Assembly (NCBI RefSeq): GCF_947500765.1
Contig: NZ_CANMTH010000009.1
Coordinates: forward strand, 1 to 64,000
DNA from: an uncultured Formosa sp.
GTDB taxonomy: Bacteria > Bacteroidota > Bacteroidia > Flavobacteriales > Flavobacteriaceae
Direction: 5' to 3'
DNA: 64,000 bases
In this document: positions 44,972 to 54,531 of the stretch, piece after piece
Layout: each line of letters starts with the position of its first letter
Numbering within the stretch: the first letter of the stretch is position 1
The notes under the pieces: generated by a model
Database searches by the model: none
Seen by the model: the letters and a program-made list of their open reading frames with translations, nothing else
What the model was told of the DNA's origin: nothing
Program-made: the position numbers and the translations under genes

Positions 44972-46966
44972 TTATTTTGTTCTGTACTTCTCTAAAATTG
45001 CCCAGGGATTGCTCCCCATATTGGAATGCCATACCTTTTTTAAATCTACTCCTGAATGACTAGTTAAATAAATTTCGTTTATATAATCTTCTAAACTAGA
45101 AAAATGACTATTACTGTAATGATTAGATACATAATCTTTAGAAATTTTTCTCGTATATCTATCAGGTCTTTTCACCTTGTCATAACCAAAGCAATTCTTA
45201 TCTTTGAATAATACCACTACAGTGCAACCGCCAGGTTGCAGGCTCCATGGGTGTGTTCTATGCTCATCGCCAACCCAATATATTTTTGTATTTCCACCTC
45301 TAATTTCATTTAACTGATTATTAATTTCTTCCTCAAACTCAGATTCTGACATTGAGAATTTTGATATTAGTCTAGTTTTTGGCTGTGTTGGTGTAGGAGC
45401 TTCTGTAGTTTTTTTAGATTTAGGGGGCGTAGTATATTGTGAATAGCTCTGCTTTACGCTATTAGAGGATCCTTTAAAAATACTTTTGAATAAATAATAA
45501 ATTAAAATGAATATTACAATAATACCAACCAATTTAGCCAAGGAAAATGGAGGTTTTTCGTAACTTTTACTCTTTTTTTTATCTGATTCTACTGATTTAT
45601 TTTTTTTACCTTTTATGCTTTTAACATTTTTTATTGGGGATACTTTAATTAATTTGCCATACTTTATAACCGCACTTTGCTCTAAAGACTCTAATTCTGA
45701 TGGTAAACTATTTAGTGCTTCAATTTTTAGCGGTTTTATTATTTTATTCCCATCAAAATAATAACCGAGATGAATTTTACCTTCAAACTCTTCATCATTT
45801 TCATATACCATTTTTCCTTCGAGTATAAGCGTGTTCATATTAGATGGTCCTTTATAAAAGTTACCAATTAATTTTGCTCCATTTGAAAACACATACATTC
45901 CTTTACCATCATACAGTCCTGCCTTAAAATATCCATCAAAATAATCTCCATTTTTATATATAAGCTTTCCTTTCCCCTCAAATTTACCATTAACTACAAA
46001 GCCTATAAAATTGCTTTCAGAATACGTTCTCTCAACATTTTTATTTATATTTTTAGCTATGACAATTGGCTTGTTTTGTTTTGATTTATCTGTGGCATTT
46101 TCTTTTAAATTTTGCTTAGACTTAGCGAAGAATACTTTCTCATTCTTGATATAAAATTCAATTTTATTATCTAATTTTTCTACCAAGAATTTATCATCAA
46201 TTATTTTTTCATTTAATTCATCAACCAAACCTTTATTTTTTTGTTTCCAAACTCTGGATTTAACGCCTTCAAAATCATATAAAAGCCCTTTGTTTTTAAT
46301 TTTATCTTTTTGCCAATTACCTTTAAACACCTTTCCATTTGAAAATACTGCAAAAGCAGAATTATCCTCTCTTAGATTGTTAACCCATAAACCCTTATAC
46401 ACATATCCTTCTTTTGTAATATATGTACCATGCCCGTGTCTTTTACCTTCCTTTATAAATCCTGAGTAAACATCTTTATTTTTATAAACGAAGGTGAAAT
46501 TGCCTGATAAAGTATTCGTTGTAGTACCTTTTGCATTGTTATACGATAAATATTTGATTTTACCAGAATCTAAAAATTGACAAGCAGTAGGATAAAATTT
46601 GTTGGATACCTTGTTATATCTTACACCTATAAAATACTCTGAATTAAATAAGCCGTAATCAATAGATTTATAATTATAAGCATCTTGCCATCCAAATTTA
46701 ACCCCAGTCTCAAGAGGGTTTTCTCCTCTAAACATTCCATCATTAAAAAACTTATAAAGACCAAAACTAGGCAGATCTGCATTTTCATTACTACCAATTA
46801 TTCCAAAACTAACATCTAAATTAGATTCTTTAAAATTATTACTTACTTGAGCAAAACCAGAATGAGTCCCAACACATAACAGCATTACAAAAATGATAAT
46901 AGATTTTAATTTCACTAACCTTTTCGATAATTTTATAAACTTGAAAATGACGTTGATTGTTCTCAT
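44972..46966 (-). CDS. MORN-repeat single-pass membrane protein, unknown function
   Basis: 664 residues. The signal peptide is long (cleavage after GFAQ at about 40). Two MORN blocks follow: about 160-245 (YSGFIKEGKRHGHGTYITKEG, YVYKGLWVNN, KVFKGNWQKD) and about 318-395 (FEGKGKLIYKNGDYFDGYF, LYDGKGMYVFSNGAKLIGNF). A basic linker leads to one transmembrane helix (LVGIIVIFILIYYLF, about 470-490). The last 125 residues are a soluble domain with SESEFEEEINNQLNEI, GGCTVVVLFKDKNCFGYD and LKKVWHSNMGSNPWAILEKY. I recognise no family for it. It lies between McrBC and the type I system, flanked by remnants of defence genes. A defence role is possible but unproven. Confidence 0.65.
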   Translation of the reverse strand: MRTINVIFKFIKLSKRLVKLKSIIIFVMLLCVGTHSGFAQVSNNFKESNLDVSFGIIGSNENADLPSFGLYKFFNDGMFRGENPLETGVKFGWQDAYNYKSIDYGLFNSEYFIGVRYNKVSNKFYPTACQFLDSGKIKYLSYNNAKGTTTNTLSGNFTFVYKNKDVYSGFIKEGKRHGHGTYITKEGYVYKGLWVNNLREDNSAFAVFSNGKVFKGNWQKDKIKNKGLLYDFEGVKSRVWKQKNKGLVDELNEKIIDDKFLVEKLDNKIEFYIKNEKVFFAKSKQNLKENATDKSKQNKPIVIAKNINKNVERTYSESNFIGFVVNGKFEGKGKLIYKNGDYFDGYFKAGLYDGKGMYVFSNGAKLIGNFYKGPSNMNTLILEGKMVYENDEEFEGKIHLGYYFDGNKIIKPLKIEALNSLPSELESLEQSAVIKYGKLIKVSPIKNVKSIKGKKNKSVESDKKKSKSYEKPPFSLAKLVGIIVIFILIYYLFKSIFKGSSNSVKQSYSQYTTPPKSKKTTEAPTPTQPKTRLISKFSMSESEFEEEINNQLNEIRGGNTKIYWVGDEHRTHPWSLQPGGCTVVVLFKDKNCFGYDKVKRPDRYTRKISKDYVSNHYSNSHFSSLEDYINEIYLTSHSGVDLKKVWHSNMGSNPWAILEKYRTK

Positions 46967-46987
46967 AATTTTATTTTAACGTCAATT

Positions 46988-47216
46988 CCACGACATTAAT
47001 TTTCTAGGACTATCTGTAACTTCGAAAACGAAATCCCCCCCTTGTCCATTTGCAAGAGCTACAATTGACTTTAAGTATTTTATTCGTGAAGCCCTAACAT
47101 CCCAATCAAAATCTTCATTAAATTCTAGTGAGGCAGATTCTCTTTTATATAGGCTGCCGTCTGACTTCGTTTTTAAAAATTCCTTTACAATCTTTATATA
47201 AAAGGTTTATCATCTA
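46988..47216 (-). pseudogene. AlbA_2-type ATP-binding protein remnant
   Basis: The minus strand encodes a decayed fragment: DDKPF, a one-base slip, then KIVKEFLKTKSDGSLYKRES, SASLEFNEDFDWDVRASRIK, and VALANGQGGDFVFEVTDSPR followed by KLMSW. This is the start of proteins with an AlbA_2 (Schlafen-like) domain, whose typical pattern is SLEFKE...AFANxxGGxxxFGVxDxPRxL. The remainder of the protein is absent because the MORN gene begins right after. Such genes are frequent passengers in type I restriction loci. Confidence 0.6.
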
Positions 47217-47284
47217 AAATTTAAATATTTGTTTATTGTAAATCACCTACTTACTCTTTTTACCGTATTACAATTAGTATATTA

Positions 47285-48649
47285 TTAAGTGTCATAATTC
47301 GCATCCTCCTCAGCAACCATACCCAACTTGTCATCCTGAACTTGTTTCAGGACCTCAACCGCTCCAAGATCCCCATCTGCATAGGAATGCGCTACATCCC
47401 GTTCTTCAACGGGACTCCCTACGCGCACCTGTCCATTCATTAACATAGGCAACAACCAATCTCTAAGTTCTGAGAGTTTTAAATTCTCTATTTTATTGAT
47501 TCGTATTTTATCGAAAATTGGTTTTACTTGACTGTGAAATGTATCAATTAAATTATCGGAAGGAATTAAACATTTTGATTCAGTCAAATCATCTTTAGTA
47601 ATACCACGAATGATGCTTCCAGTTGCTTGAATTTTAAATCTTTCAATTTCTTGAAGCAATAAATAGAAAACCAATTCTGAAAACCTTTCTTCATTTGGTC
47701 TAACTGCTGCAACTCCTCGACCTAAACAAAATTCTTGTTCCGAATAAACCAAATTACCTATTGTAGCTCTAATACATAAAACCATATCATTCTTTGCACA
47801 AAGTCTGGTTGGTGAAGTCGTATAAGTTCTCCCTTTTAAAGCACCATTTTCATAATCTGCAGGACCATTTAGTAATGGTATTCCTATTTCATCTTTATTA
47901 TAAGATTCTCCTTTAGGTGATTGCCCCATTATGCATTTTGAAATATTCTGAAGCTCTTTAACCTCCCAACCCTCAGGAATCTCCCTCTTCAAATCGGCAT
48001 TAAAAACCATTTTACCACCAGACGCTTTATAAGGTTTTCCCTTGGCATCTGGAAAATCGAACTGTACAAACCAATAATCGTAAAGCGTTTTTGCCATCGA
48101 TTCTAATTCTTGGTTTATTTTGTTGTTGACTTCTATTTTTGCGTCTAAATCGGAAAGGACTTTGGCTATTTGTTTTTGGTAATTAAAATCTATGGGAATA
48201 TCAATGTCAATATTTTTTAGATCTCCTATAAAAAGACATTTTTGTACAGCTCCAGTTGAAAGGTTAATAAGCCTTTTTTGCACATAAGGCAGTTGAAAAT
48301 AATAATGTAAAAATTCTGGTAATAAAACTGATTTGTCAACTTTATATATCCCTACACTTCTTTGAAAATCATATTTTAAACCAATATCTTTTATTATTGC
48401 AGTTCTACCAATTGTTCCTACTGTTGCAATAATTACATCATCAAATTCTAATTTTGTTCGTTTATTAATTTTTTCAAAAGAATCTTTATTAATCCTCCTG
48501 TCTTTTTCATTATAAACTACTATACCGTTTTTAATATTTTTATTACTTAATAAGTAATAATCTCCTTTATCATCATTTATAATTGTGCCATGTTCTCCAT
48601 CGGTAACATTAATACAAAGTTCTCCTATTTTGTGTCTTTCAAACTTCAT
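47285..48649 (-). CDS. hsdS: Type I restriction specificity subunit HsdS
   Basis: 454 residues. Two target-recognition domains (about 1-150 and 235-380) each set one half of the bipartite recognition site, separated by the conserved helical spacers QKQIAKVLSDLDAKIEVNNKINQELESMAKTLYDYWFVQF (about 160-205) and LKLSELRDWLLPMLMNGQV (about 385-405). After the second spacer the chain has an extra, non-family tail containing VLKQVQDDK, the translation of a palindromic repeat (47334-47352), and ends in an acidic segment. The start overlaps hsdM by 4 bases (ATGA). Confidence 0.92.
   Translation of the reverse strand: MKFERHKIGELCINVTDGEHGTIINDDKGDYYLLSNKNIKNGIVVYNEKDRRINKDSFEKINKRTKLEFDDVIIATVGTIGRTAIIKDIGLKYDFQRSVGIYKVDKSVLLPEFLHYYFQLPYVQKRLINLSTGAVQKCLFIGDLKNIDIDIPIDFNYQKQIAKVLSDLDAKIEVNNKINQELESMAKTLYDYWFVQFDFPDAKGKPYKASGGKMVFNADLKREIPEGWEVKELQNISKCIMGQSPKGESYNKDEIGIPLLNGPADYENGALKGRTYTTSPTRLCAKNDMVLCIRATIGNLVYSEQEFCLGRGVAAVRPNEERFSELVFYLLLQEIERFKIQATGSIIRGITKDDLTESKCLIPSDNLIDTFHSQVKPIFDKIRINKIENLKLSELRDWLLPMLMNGQVRVGSPVEERDVAHSYADGDLGAVEVLKQVQDDKLGMVAEEDANYDT
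47334..47352. repeat. Palindromic repeat inside hsdS
   Basis: TCCTGAA-CTTGT-TTCAGGA, the core of a TGTCATCCTGAA... repeat that I recognise as widespread in flavobacterial intergenic DNA. Here it is read in frame as VLKQVQDDK in the tail of HsdS. The hsdS remnant at 44644-44805 lacks it. Confidence 0.75.
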
Positions 48650-50268
48650 AAAGACGTGTTTTTCAAATTTTCTTTGATTTTTTTTTCTAAAATTTTTGAT
48701 TCCGCAAAAAGCGTTTCTAAATTACTTTCAAAACCCTTCATTTTAGTGGTAAATTCTTCCGAAGTAATATCTATATATTCAATTTTAACTTCAAAATATT
48801 GTCCTGCACTTAGACTGTAGTTTTTAGCTTTAATATCGTCATAAGACACCACAACAGATAAATCATCTTTGGCTTCTTTCGCATTGAACACATCTATAAT
48901 TTGTTGTTCTTCTGCTTCGCTTAAAACTGTTTTTTGGTTTTTACCATCTTTCACTTTGGTTCCTAAATTAGAAGCATCTACCAACACCACATCTTTAGTA
49001 TTCGTTTTATCTAAAAACAAAATACTTACGTTGGTTCCTGTAGTTGCAAAAATATTAGATGGCATAGACACTACACCTGCAAGCATTTTACTTTCTACTA
49101 GTTTCTCTCTAATCTTTTTATCGATACCAGATTGTGCGGTTATAAAACCTGTGGGTACTACAATGGCTGCTTTACCCTTTGCAGTTAAGCTGTGCATAAT
49201 GTGTTGTATAAACAGTAAGTAAATAGCCATAGAATCTTTCTTGCTTTTAGGAATATTTGGTATGCCTGCAAAAAAGCGCTCTTTATTGGCTTTAGAGTCT
49301 AAATCTGCGCTGTAATCGCTAAAGTCTAACTTAAATGGTGGATTGGATACTATATAATCAAACTGTTCTAATTGTCCGTTGTCTTGTTTGTGATACGGAC
49401 TTAAAATGGTATTGCCTTGTATAATGTTTTGTATGGAATGCACCAGATTGTTTAAAATAAGGTTTAAACGCAATAAGGCAGACGATTTTTGCGAGATGTC
49501 TTGCGAGTAAATGGTACACTTGTCTTCGCCAATGGCGTGTGCAATATTCATTAACAAGGTTCCCGATCCTGCACTTGGGTCGTAACAGGTGACGTTATTT
49601 ACATCGTCTCCAGTGACCAAACAAGCAGCCATAATTTTAGCTACGGCGTGTGGTGTAAAATACTCGGCGTATTTACCTCCAGAATTGGTATTGTAATCTT
49701 TAATTAAATATTCAAAAATAGTCGCAAAAAAATCGAATTTCTGCGTGAATATATGTTCAAAACTAAAACCAACGAGTTTGTTCACTAAGGCTTTGCAGAA
49801 GTCATCTTTTTTATCGGTTACATATTTACTCAGGTTTTCAAACAGGACTACTTTTTCTCCACCTTGTGTGAGTACCGAGAAAATATCGATATTATCTTTG
49901 GCGACGCTGACTAGGGTTTCGTCAAAAATATCGGCAAAATTGTCTTTGTTTTGTTGTTCGAATAAACGAGACAATAAGTTTTTAGGTGCTATACGTGCGG
50001 TGTTTTCGCTTATTTGCATGGTTAGCATTTCTAAATCATCTTCAGAATAGGTTTTAAGTGCGTCGTCAAAGTTTTCGGCTTTTGCTAAATCGGGTTCTAA
50101 TTGTTTCAACTCGTAAACGTATTTATCGTTTAAGAATTTATACAGAAAGACTTGCGTGATTATTTTAAATTCGTTTCCGTCATTTCCTAAACCGTAATTA
50201 GCACAAACGCTTTTTAGGTCGTCTATAAGTGCTTTGGTTTGGGTTTCAAATTGTGCTGTATTGGTCAT
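48646..50268 (-). CDS. hsdM: Type I restriction methyltransferase HsdM
   Basis: 540-residue N6-adenine methyltransferase. The N-terminal helical domain (about 1-170) binds HsdS. The catalytic core has motif I DPSAGSGTLL at 230-239 (S-adenosylmethionine site), the preceding YAEYFTPHAVA (X motif, helps target access), and motif IV NPPF at 309-312 within DYIVSNPPFKLDF. It modifies host DNA with HsdS and forms the R2M2S1 restriction complex with HsdR. It follows hsdR by 8 bases and overlaps hsdS by 4, so the three genes form one operon in order R-M-S. Confidence 0.95.
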   Translation of the reverse strand: MTNTAQFETQTKALIDDLKSVCANYGLGNDGNEFKIITQVFLYKFLNDKYVYELKQLEPDLAKAENFDDALKTYSEDDLEMLTMQISENTARIAPKNLLSRLFEQQNKDNFADIFDETLVSVAKDNIDIFSVLTQGGEKVVLFENLSKYVTDKKDDFCKALVNKLVGFSFEHIFTQKFDFFATIFEYLIKDYNTNSGGKYAEYFTPHAVAKIMAACLVTGDDVNNVTCYDPSAGSGTLLMNIAHAIGEDKCTIYSQDISQKSSALLRLNLILNNLVHSIQNIIQGNTILSPYHKQDNGQLEQFDYIVSNPPFKLDFSDYSADLDSKANKERFFAGIPNIPKSKKDSMAIYLLFIQHIMHSLTAKGKAAIVVPTGFITAQSGIDKKIREKLVESKMLAGVVSMPSNIFATTGTNVSILFLDKTNTKDVVLVDASNLGTKVKDGKNQKTVLSEAEEQQIIDVFNAKEAKDDLSVVVSYDDIKAKNYSLSAGQYFEVKIEYIDITSEEFTTKMKGFESNLETLFAESKILEKKIKENLKNTSL

Positions 50269-50276
50269 ATGTTATG

Positions 50277-53200
50277 TTATGCAACGTATCCGTTGTATTC
50301 GTTCATGTATTCTTTTACTATCAAACTATTAATACGTTTGACATCGGTTGTATTTATATCTATTTGTTGTTCTTTTTTAAATTGGCTCACAACTAAACGC
50401 ATCATCATTTTTTCTACATAACTCTCGTTTTCTAATAACTTAGAATTTTGCAAAATCTCTTTATCTACGGCGGTTTTCAACCCTTTTAACGCGTCAAACA
50501 ATTTGCGTTCGCTATCCGTTAATGGGTCTTTTTCCATTAAGCGCTTATGTATACGTGTATATTTAGCATCGTAATCGTATTTCGCTTTTAGCAATTGATT
50601 TTCACGTTCTAGCTTTTTAGCTCTATCATAAATTTCGTTTAAAGCTTTGATGTTAGCTTCCATGTCTTCTTTAGACACTTCACTTAAATTCTTCTTTTTA
50701 AACAAACGTTCCAGCTCCTCCCGTAAAGAAATAAAGATAGGGTCTTTCTGGTCGAAGTTTCCTGCTAACATTTCTCGTGTTTTACCCAAGGTATCTTTTA
50801 ATTCGTCTGCCAACACCATTTCTTCCTCTTTCACTTTAGTAAAAGCAAAAATAACATCTTCTAAGGCGGTGTTTAAAATATTATCGGTATCTACATTATT
50901 TTCTAAGGCAATCCTGGTGTTTATTAAGGCTAATCTATCGTTAGTTAATCGTGCTAAAACCGATAGTGTTCTGAAATCTAATTTTTCGAGTAATTCAAAA
51001 TGACCAGACAACCGAATGAGGTTATAAAGCTCTTTCGAATTATTTAAAACCTTGGCAATTTGACGAATTTCGGAACGCTCATTGATTTCTGAAATTTGTT
51101 GAGTAAAAACCTCTCTATTATTCGTGTCAAATTTGAATAATACATCCTTAATTTCTTCTATCTCCTCTTTTATTTCTTCAGGTTTTTTAAACAGATTAGA
51201 ATAATGCTGCATCTCATCGCCTAACTCACTTTGCAACTCGTTGAAGTAATCTTGATTGGTTTTATCGAACTCTTTTTGAATGTCTGCAAAATCTACAACA
51301 TAACCGTATTTATGGGTTTTATAGGTTCTGTTAACACGTGTCAATGTTTGCAGTAGGTTATGCGATTTTATCTTTCTACCTATATATAATTTCTTTAAGC
51401 GTTTAGCATCAAAACCAGTCAATAACATGTTGTATACAAAAAATAAATCGAGCTTACCCACCTTAAAATCAGATACCCAATCTCTGCGGTCTTGGTTGGT
51501 ACCAATATCATGAAGAATAACCTGTGCTTTGTTTACTTTACTTTCTTCTTTTTTCTTGTTGCCATAACTAGCCGGTTCTTCTGCTGCTTGAATTAAATGA
51601 GATTCTGATTTTTCAGCGTATTTATTTTGAAAAATCTCTTGCATCATTTTAGCTTGATCAGAAGAATCACAAACTACCATACCTCCAATACTATTATCAT
51701 TCATAGAGATTCTAGCTTGTTCCATATCTTTAACAATATAGTCGAGCATAGGTTCTACAAAGCGATGGTCTGCATAGAGTTTCTTCTTATCAATATTACC
51801 TTGTAATACTTTTATATTTTCGAGTGCTTCTTGTAAAACAAGTTTGTAATTGGTTTCAATTTCTTCACGGATTAAACGCAAAGTATACCCATCTTTAATG
51901 GATAAATTGTAATAATATTTATGGATATAATCGCCAAATAAGGTTTTAGAGTTATATTCTGAACCTAATAACGGTGTTCCTGTTAAACCTATTTTAATGG
52001 AATGTTTATCTGCCAATTCTAAATTCGCTAAAAAACTACCTTTAGGATTATAACTACGATGTACTTCGTCTAAAAAGAAAACCCGTTGTACACTTAGATT
52101 GTAATCGTTGTTTTTAATAACGTCAGGATCGTCTTTAAACTTCTGAATGTTTACGACTGTAATTTCTGCTTTACCAGAACTGTTGTGTAAAACGCTTGTC
52201 GATTTAATGTCGCGACTAAATGCGTCTCTAGAATCTACTTTGTGTACCACTAAACCACGAGCAGTAAACTCTTTTGCTGCTTGTACTAATAAATCTAACC
52301 GGTCTACTATAAAGTAAAACTTAGGAATGATATGATGCTTCTGAAAATAATGCGTGAGATGCTTGACATTAAAATAGGCTAAAGCCGTTTTACCAGAACC
52401 TTGAGTATGCCAAATGATACCTTTTTTAATGCCGTTGTCCAACTTACGCTCTATGGCTTTGGTTGCAAACAGTTGCGGATACCGCATAATATGCTTCTCT
52501 AAACCATTTTCTTCCTCGACATAAGCTAAGGCATAACGCAAAATAAATTTTAAACGATTGCGTTGAAATAAGGACGTAGAAATAGAATTTGTTGCTGTAT
52601 TTGGATCTTTATTAGATTGATATTCCTTTGAGTTTTTAATACTCAAAAGATTGGTATCTTTCAAAACAAACGTTTCAGTTTCTTCTGATAAAGGTTTTAG
52701 TATCGTATCTAGATCAAAGGCTTCTTCCTCTCTAAAATAATTGAATATTGGTTTTTTGTAATTTGTTGTACTGTAAAAAGCCCCTTCTAACATTTGCGTA
52801 TCGTCTTCGCTATATTTCATGTTGTTAGAAAACACCATGAGTTGTGTGAGATTGATAAACTTACGGAATTTCTTGTTTTGAAAACGTCGTTGCATACGTC
52901 TATGCTCCTCTTGAACACCATTTCTATTATTCGGTTTTTTTACTTCTATAAAAACCAATGGCATCCCATTTACTAAAAGAATAATATCTGGTCTAAAGCT
53001 TTCGTCGTCTTTATTGTATGGCAGTTCTGTAACAACGTGAAATGAATTATTATCAAAATTCTCAAAGTCAATAAGTTTTACTCCTGATTGATCTATGAGT
53101 TTATTGTAAAAAGCACGTCCTAAATCTTCATTTTCCAAGGATATAGAAATATCGTCGTATACCTTTTGAATGTCCTTTTCTGATAAACTCGGATTTATTA

Positions 53201-53345
53201 TTTGAAGTTGTTCCTTAAAAATCGAGGTGAAGATATTTGTGTTTTCATCCCACGCGCTATCCTTCAAAGAAAGGTATGTATAACCTAATTGAATTAGATG
53301 CAAAATTGAAGGTATTTTCACTCTAGAATCTTCGTTGAAAGTCAT
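50277..53345 (-). CDS. hsdR: Type I restriction endonuclease subunit HsdR
   Basis: 1022-residue motor nuclease. The nuclease fold lies in the N-terminal part: FRPDIILLVNGMPLVFIEVKKP with Asp120, Glu134 and Lys136 as the PD-ExK triad. The SF2 translocase has Walker A WHTQGSGKT (314-320) and a DEAD-box-like DEVH at 426-429 (FFLDEVHRSYN), then GLTGTPLLG and the second RecA-like lobe (VYNMLLTGFDAKRLKKLYI, QTLTRVNRTYK). The C-terminal 300 residues are helical and bind the methylase core. First gene of the hsdR-hsdM-hsdS operon. No anti-restriction or extra gene sits inside the operon. Confidence 0.95.
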   Translation of the reverse strand: MTFNEDSRVKIPSILHLIQLGYTYLSLKDSAWDENTNIFTSIFKEQLQIINPSLSEKDIQKVYDDISISLENEDLGRAFYNKLIDQSGVKLIDFENFDNNSFHVVTELPYNKDDESFRPDIILLVNGMPLVFIEVKKPNNRNGVQEEHRRMQRRFQNKKFRKFINLTQLMVFSNNMKYSEDDTQMLEGAFYSTTNYKKPIFNYFREEEAFDLDTILKPLSEETETFVLKDTNLLSIKNSKEYQSNKDPNTATNSISTSLFQRNRLKFILRYALAYVEEENGLEKHIMRYPQLFATKAIERKLDNGIKKGIIWHTQGSGKTALAYFNVKHLTHYFQKHHIIPKFYFIVDRLDLLVQAAKEFTARGLVVHKVDSRDAFSRDIKSTSVLHNSSGKAEITVVNIQKFKDDPDVIKNNDYNLSVQRVFFLDEVHRSYNPKGSFLANLELADKHSIKIGLTGTPLLGSEYNSKTLFGDYIHKYYYNLSIKDGYTLRLIREEIETNYKLVLQEALENIKVLQGNIDKKKLYADHRFVEPMLDYIVKDMEQARISMNDNSIGGMVVCDSSDQAKMMQEIFQNKYAEKSESHLIQAAEEPASYGNKKKEESKVNKAQVILHDIGTNQDRRDWVSDFKVGKLDLFFVYNMLLTGFDAKRLKKLYIGRKIKSHNLLQTLTRVNRTYKTHKYGYVVDFADIQKEFDKTNQDYFNELQSELGDEMQHYSNLFKKPEEIKEEIEEIKDVLFKFDTNNREVFTQQISEINERSEIRQIAKVLNNSKELYNLIRLSGHFELLEKLDFRTLSVLARLTNDRLALINTRIALENNVDTDNILNTALEDVIFAFTKVKEEEMVLADELKDTLGKTREMLAGNFDQKDPIFISLREELERLFKKKNLSEVSKEDMEANIKALNEIYDRAKKLERENQLLKAKYDYDAKYTRIHKRLMEKDPLTDSERKLFDALKGLKTAVDKEILQNSKLLENESYVEKMMMRLVVSQFKKEQQIDINTTDVKRINSLIVKEYMNEYNGYVA

Positions 53346-53700
53346 AGGCTATTTAAGCTAAATACGGATTACTTATAATGATATAGTAGATGTTTAAAGA
53401 TATAAAAAGTGCATAAAATAACTGGTGTTAAATGTAATTCTTATACATATTTTCTTAACCACTTTTTAACATGGTTAACATGCCGCTCGTACCATCAAAA
53501 TCTTTTTAATATTGAAGATAACTGCTCTTGAAGATTTCGATTGGTATGTATCCTTTTAGTCATAATTAAATTATTAATAGATGTGTAATTTAAGTATAAA
53601 AAATATTTAATAATTGCGGAAAACCGTAAAGTCCAAAAAAATAAGCATCCTTATGTTTTGTTAGTTCACAAAACCTATAAAGTCCATCATTAAAAAACCA
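53346..53700. other. Gene-free stretch upstream of hsdR
   Basis: About 350 AT-rich bases that should contain the hsd promoter. A short GCGGAAAACCG run near 53617 can pair in part with itself. No open frame and no clear TAnnTTTG box on the minus strand. Confidence 0.35.
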
Positions 53701-54453
53701 TCATAACCCAACCCCAACAACACCAAATCCTACACTGTCTTTTGAGTTTAAAAGATACTTTACACCACCAACCTCTTGGTAATAACGCACGCCACAAACC
53801 GCCAACACCGTTCCTGTACCGTTAGGAAATGTAGTAGGCGTCAGGCGTATACGCGTATTACTAAAGCTTTTGGAGAGTACCACAGCATCTGCCAGATGTA
53901 AATGATATGCTAACGTATCAAAATCGAAATCCAACACCCCAAACTGCACAACCAGATGTGTGGCTCCGGGACTAAACACCACCTGAGTCACATCAACATC
54001 AGAAATAGAGAAGGTATACGTCCCCCAATCCATAGAACACGGAAAAGGCAACACGGCATGGGGGCTGCAATCTGGTGTGTATTCAAAATCGCATAAGTGC
54101 TGGGCGCCTGTTGCGGTGCCCACTCCTAGCCCAACACGACGGTCCCCACGGGCACTCGTAGTGTCTAAGGTTTTTAACCCGGTAAACAACGTCATTAACC
54201 GACTGTGAAAATGGATAAAGGTATACCCCGAATAAAAGGGCTGCAAGGCCTGCCTAAACACTTTGTTTACGCGAGAACAGTGTCCAAACTCACTCCCATT
54301 CTCCCGCACCCGTTGCATACTGGCTTTCGTTTTAATCGCGGTTCCGTTAAAACCTCCACCAGCAACGCGTACAATCGCTTTGCCATTTAAATAATAGTAA
54401 TTAAGCCCACCAAGGGTGCCTTCCAACTGAATAATACCTTTCTGCTTTGCCAT
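53701..54453 (-). CDS. Bacteroidota-specific unknown protein (DUF6266-like)
   Basis: 250 residues, no signal peptide. The start MAKQKGIIQLEGTLGGLNYYY, a central RVRENGSEFGHCSRVNKVFR and ARGDRRVGLG match a family common in Flavobacteriia and Sphingobacteriia whose members begin MARQKGI...GTIGDLTFYK and hold RENGxEFG; I believe it is DUF6266 but cannot confirm. The second half is a beta-rich domain (YTFSISDVDVTQVVFSPGAT). The gene is clearly richer in G+C than its neighbours, and its codons differ (many GGC, CCC, ACC), pointing to recent transfer. It follows mnmE on the same strand. Confidence 0.6.
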   Translation of the reverse strand: MAKQKGIIQLEGTLGGLNYYYLNGKAIVRVAGGGFNGTAIKTKASMQRVRENGSEFGHCSRVNKVFRQALQPFYSGYTFIHFHSRLMTLFTGLKTLDTTSARGDRRVGLGVGTATGAQHLCDFEYTPDCSPHAVLPFPCSMDWGTYTFSISDVDVTQVVFSPGATHLVVQFGVLDFDFDTLAYHLHLADAVVLSKSFSNTRIRLTPTTFPNGTGTVLAVCGVRYYQEVGGVKYLLNSKDSVGFGVVGVGL

Positions 54454-54531
54454 AATAGTCGGGTTTTAAAAACGTCACCATACCAAGTCACACTACCAGG
54501 CCCACCCATAGCATCGTGGGGGTTACTTAGG

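Noticed and set aside
40797..53345. Retron, DGR, BREX, DISARM or CBASS system in the defence island
   Set aside because: No reverse transcriptase, PglX/BrxC, DrmAB or nucleotidyltransferase signature was seen; apart from remnants and the MORN gene the island is McrBC plus a type I system.
39880..53655. Possible shared repeat at 39880-39915 and 53610-53655
   Set aside because: Short common pieces (AGCATCCT, GGTTTTCCG) occur in different order and orientation; the match is too weak to claim a repeat.
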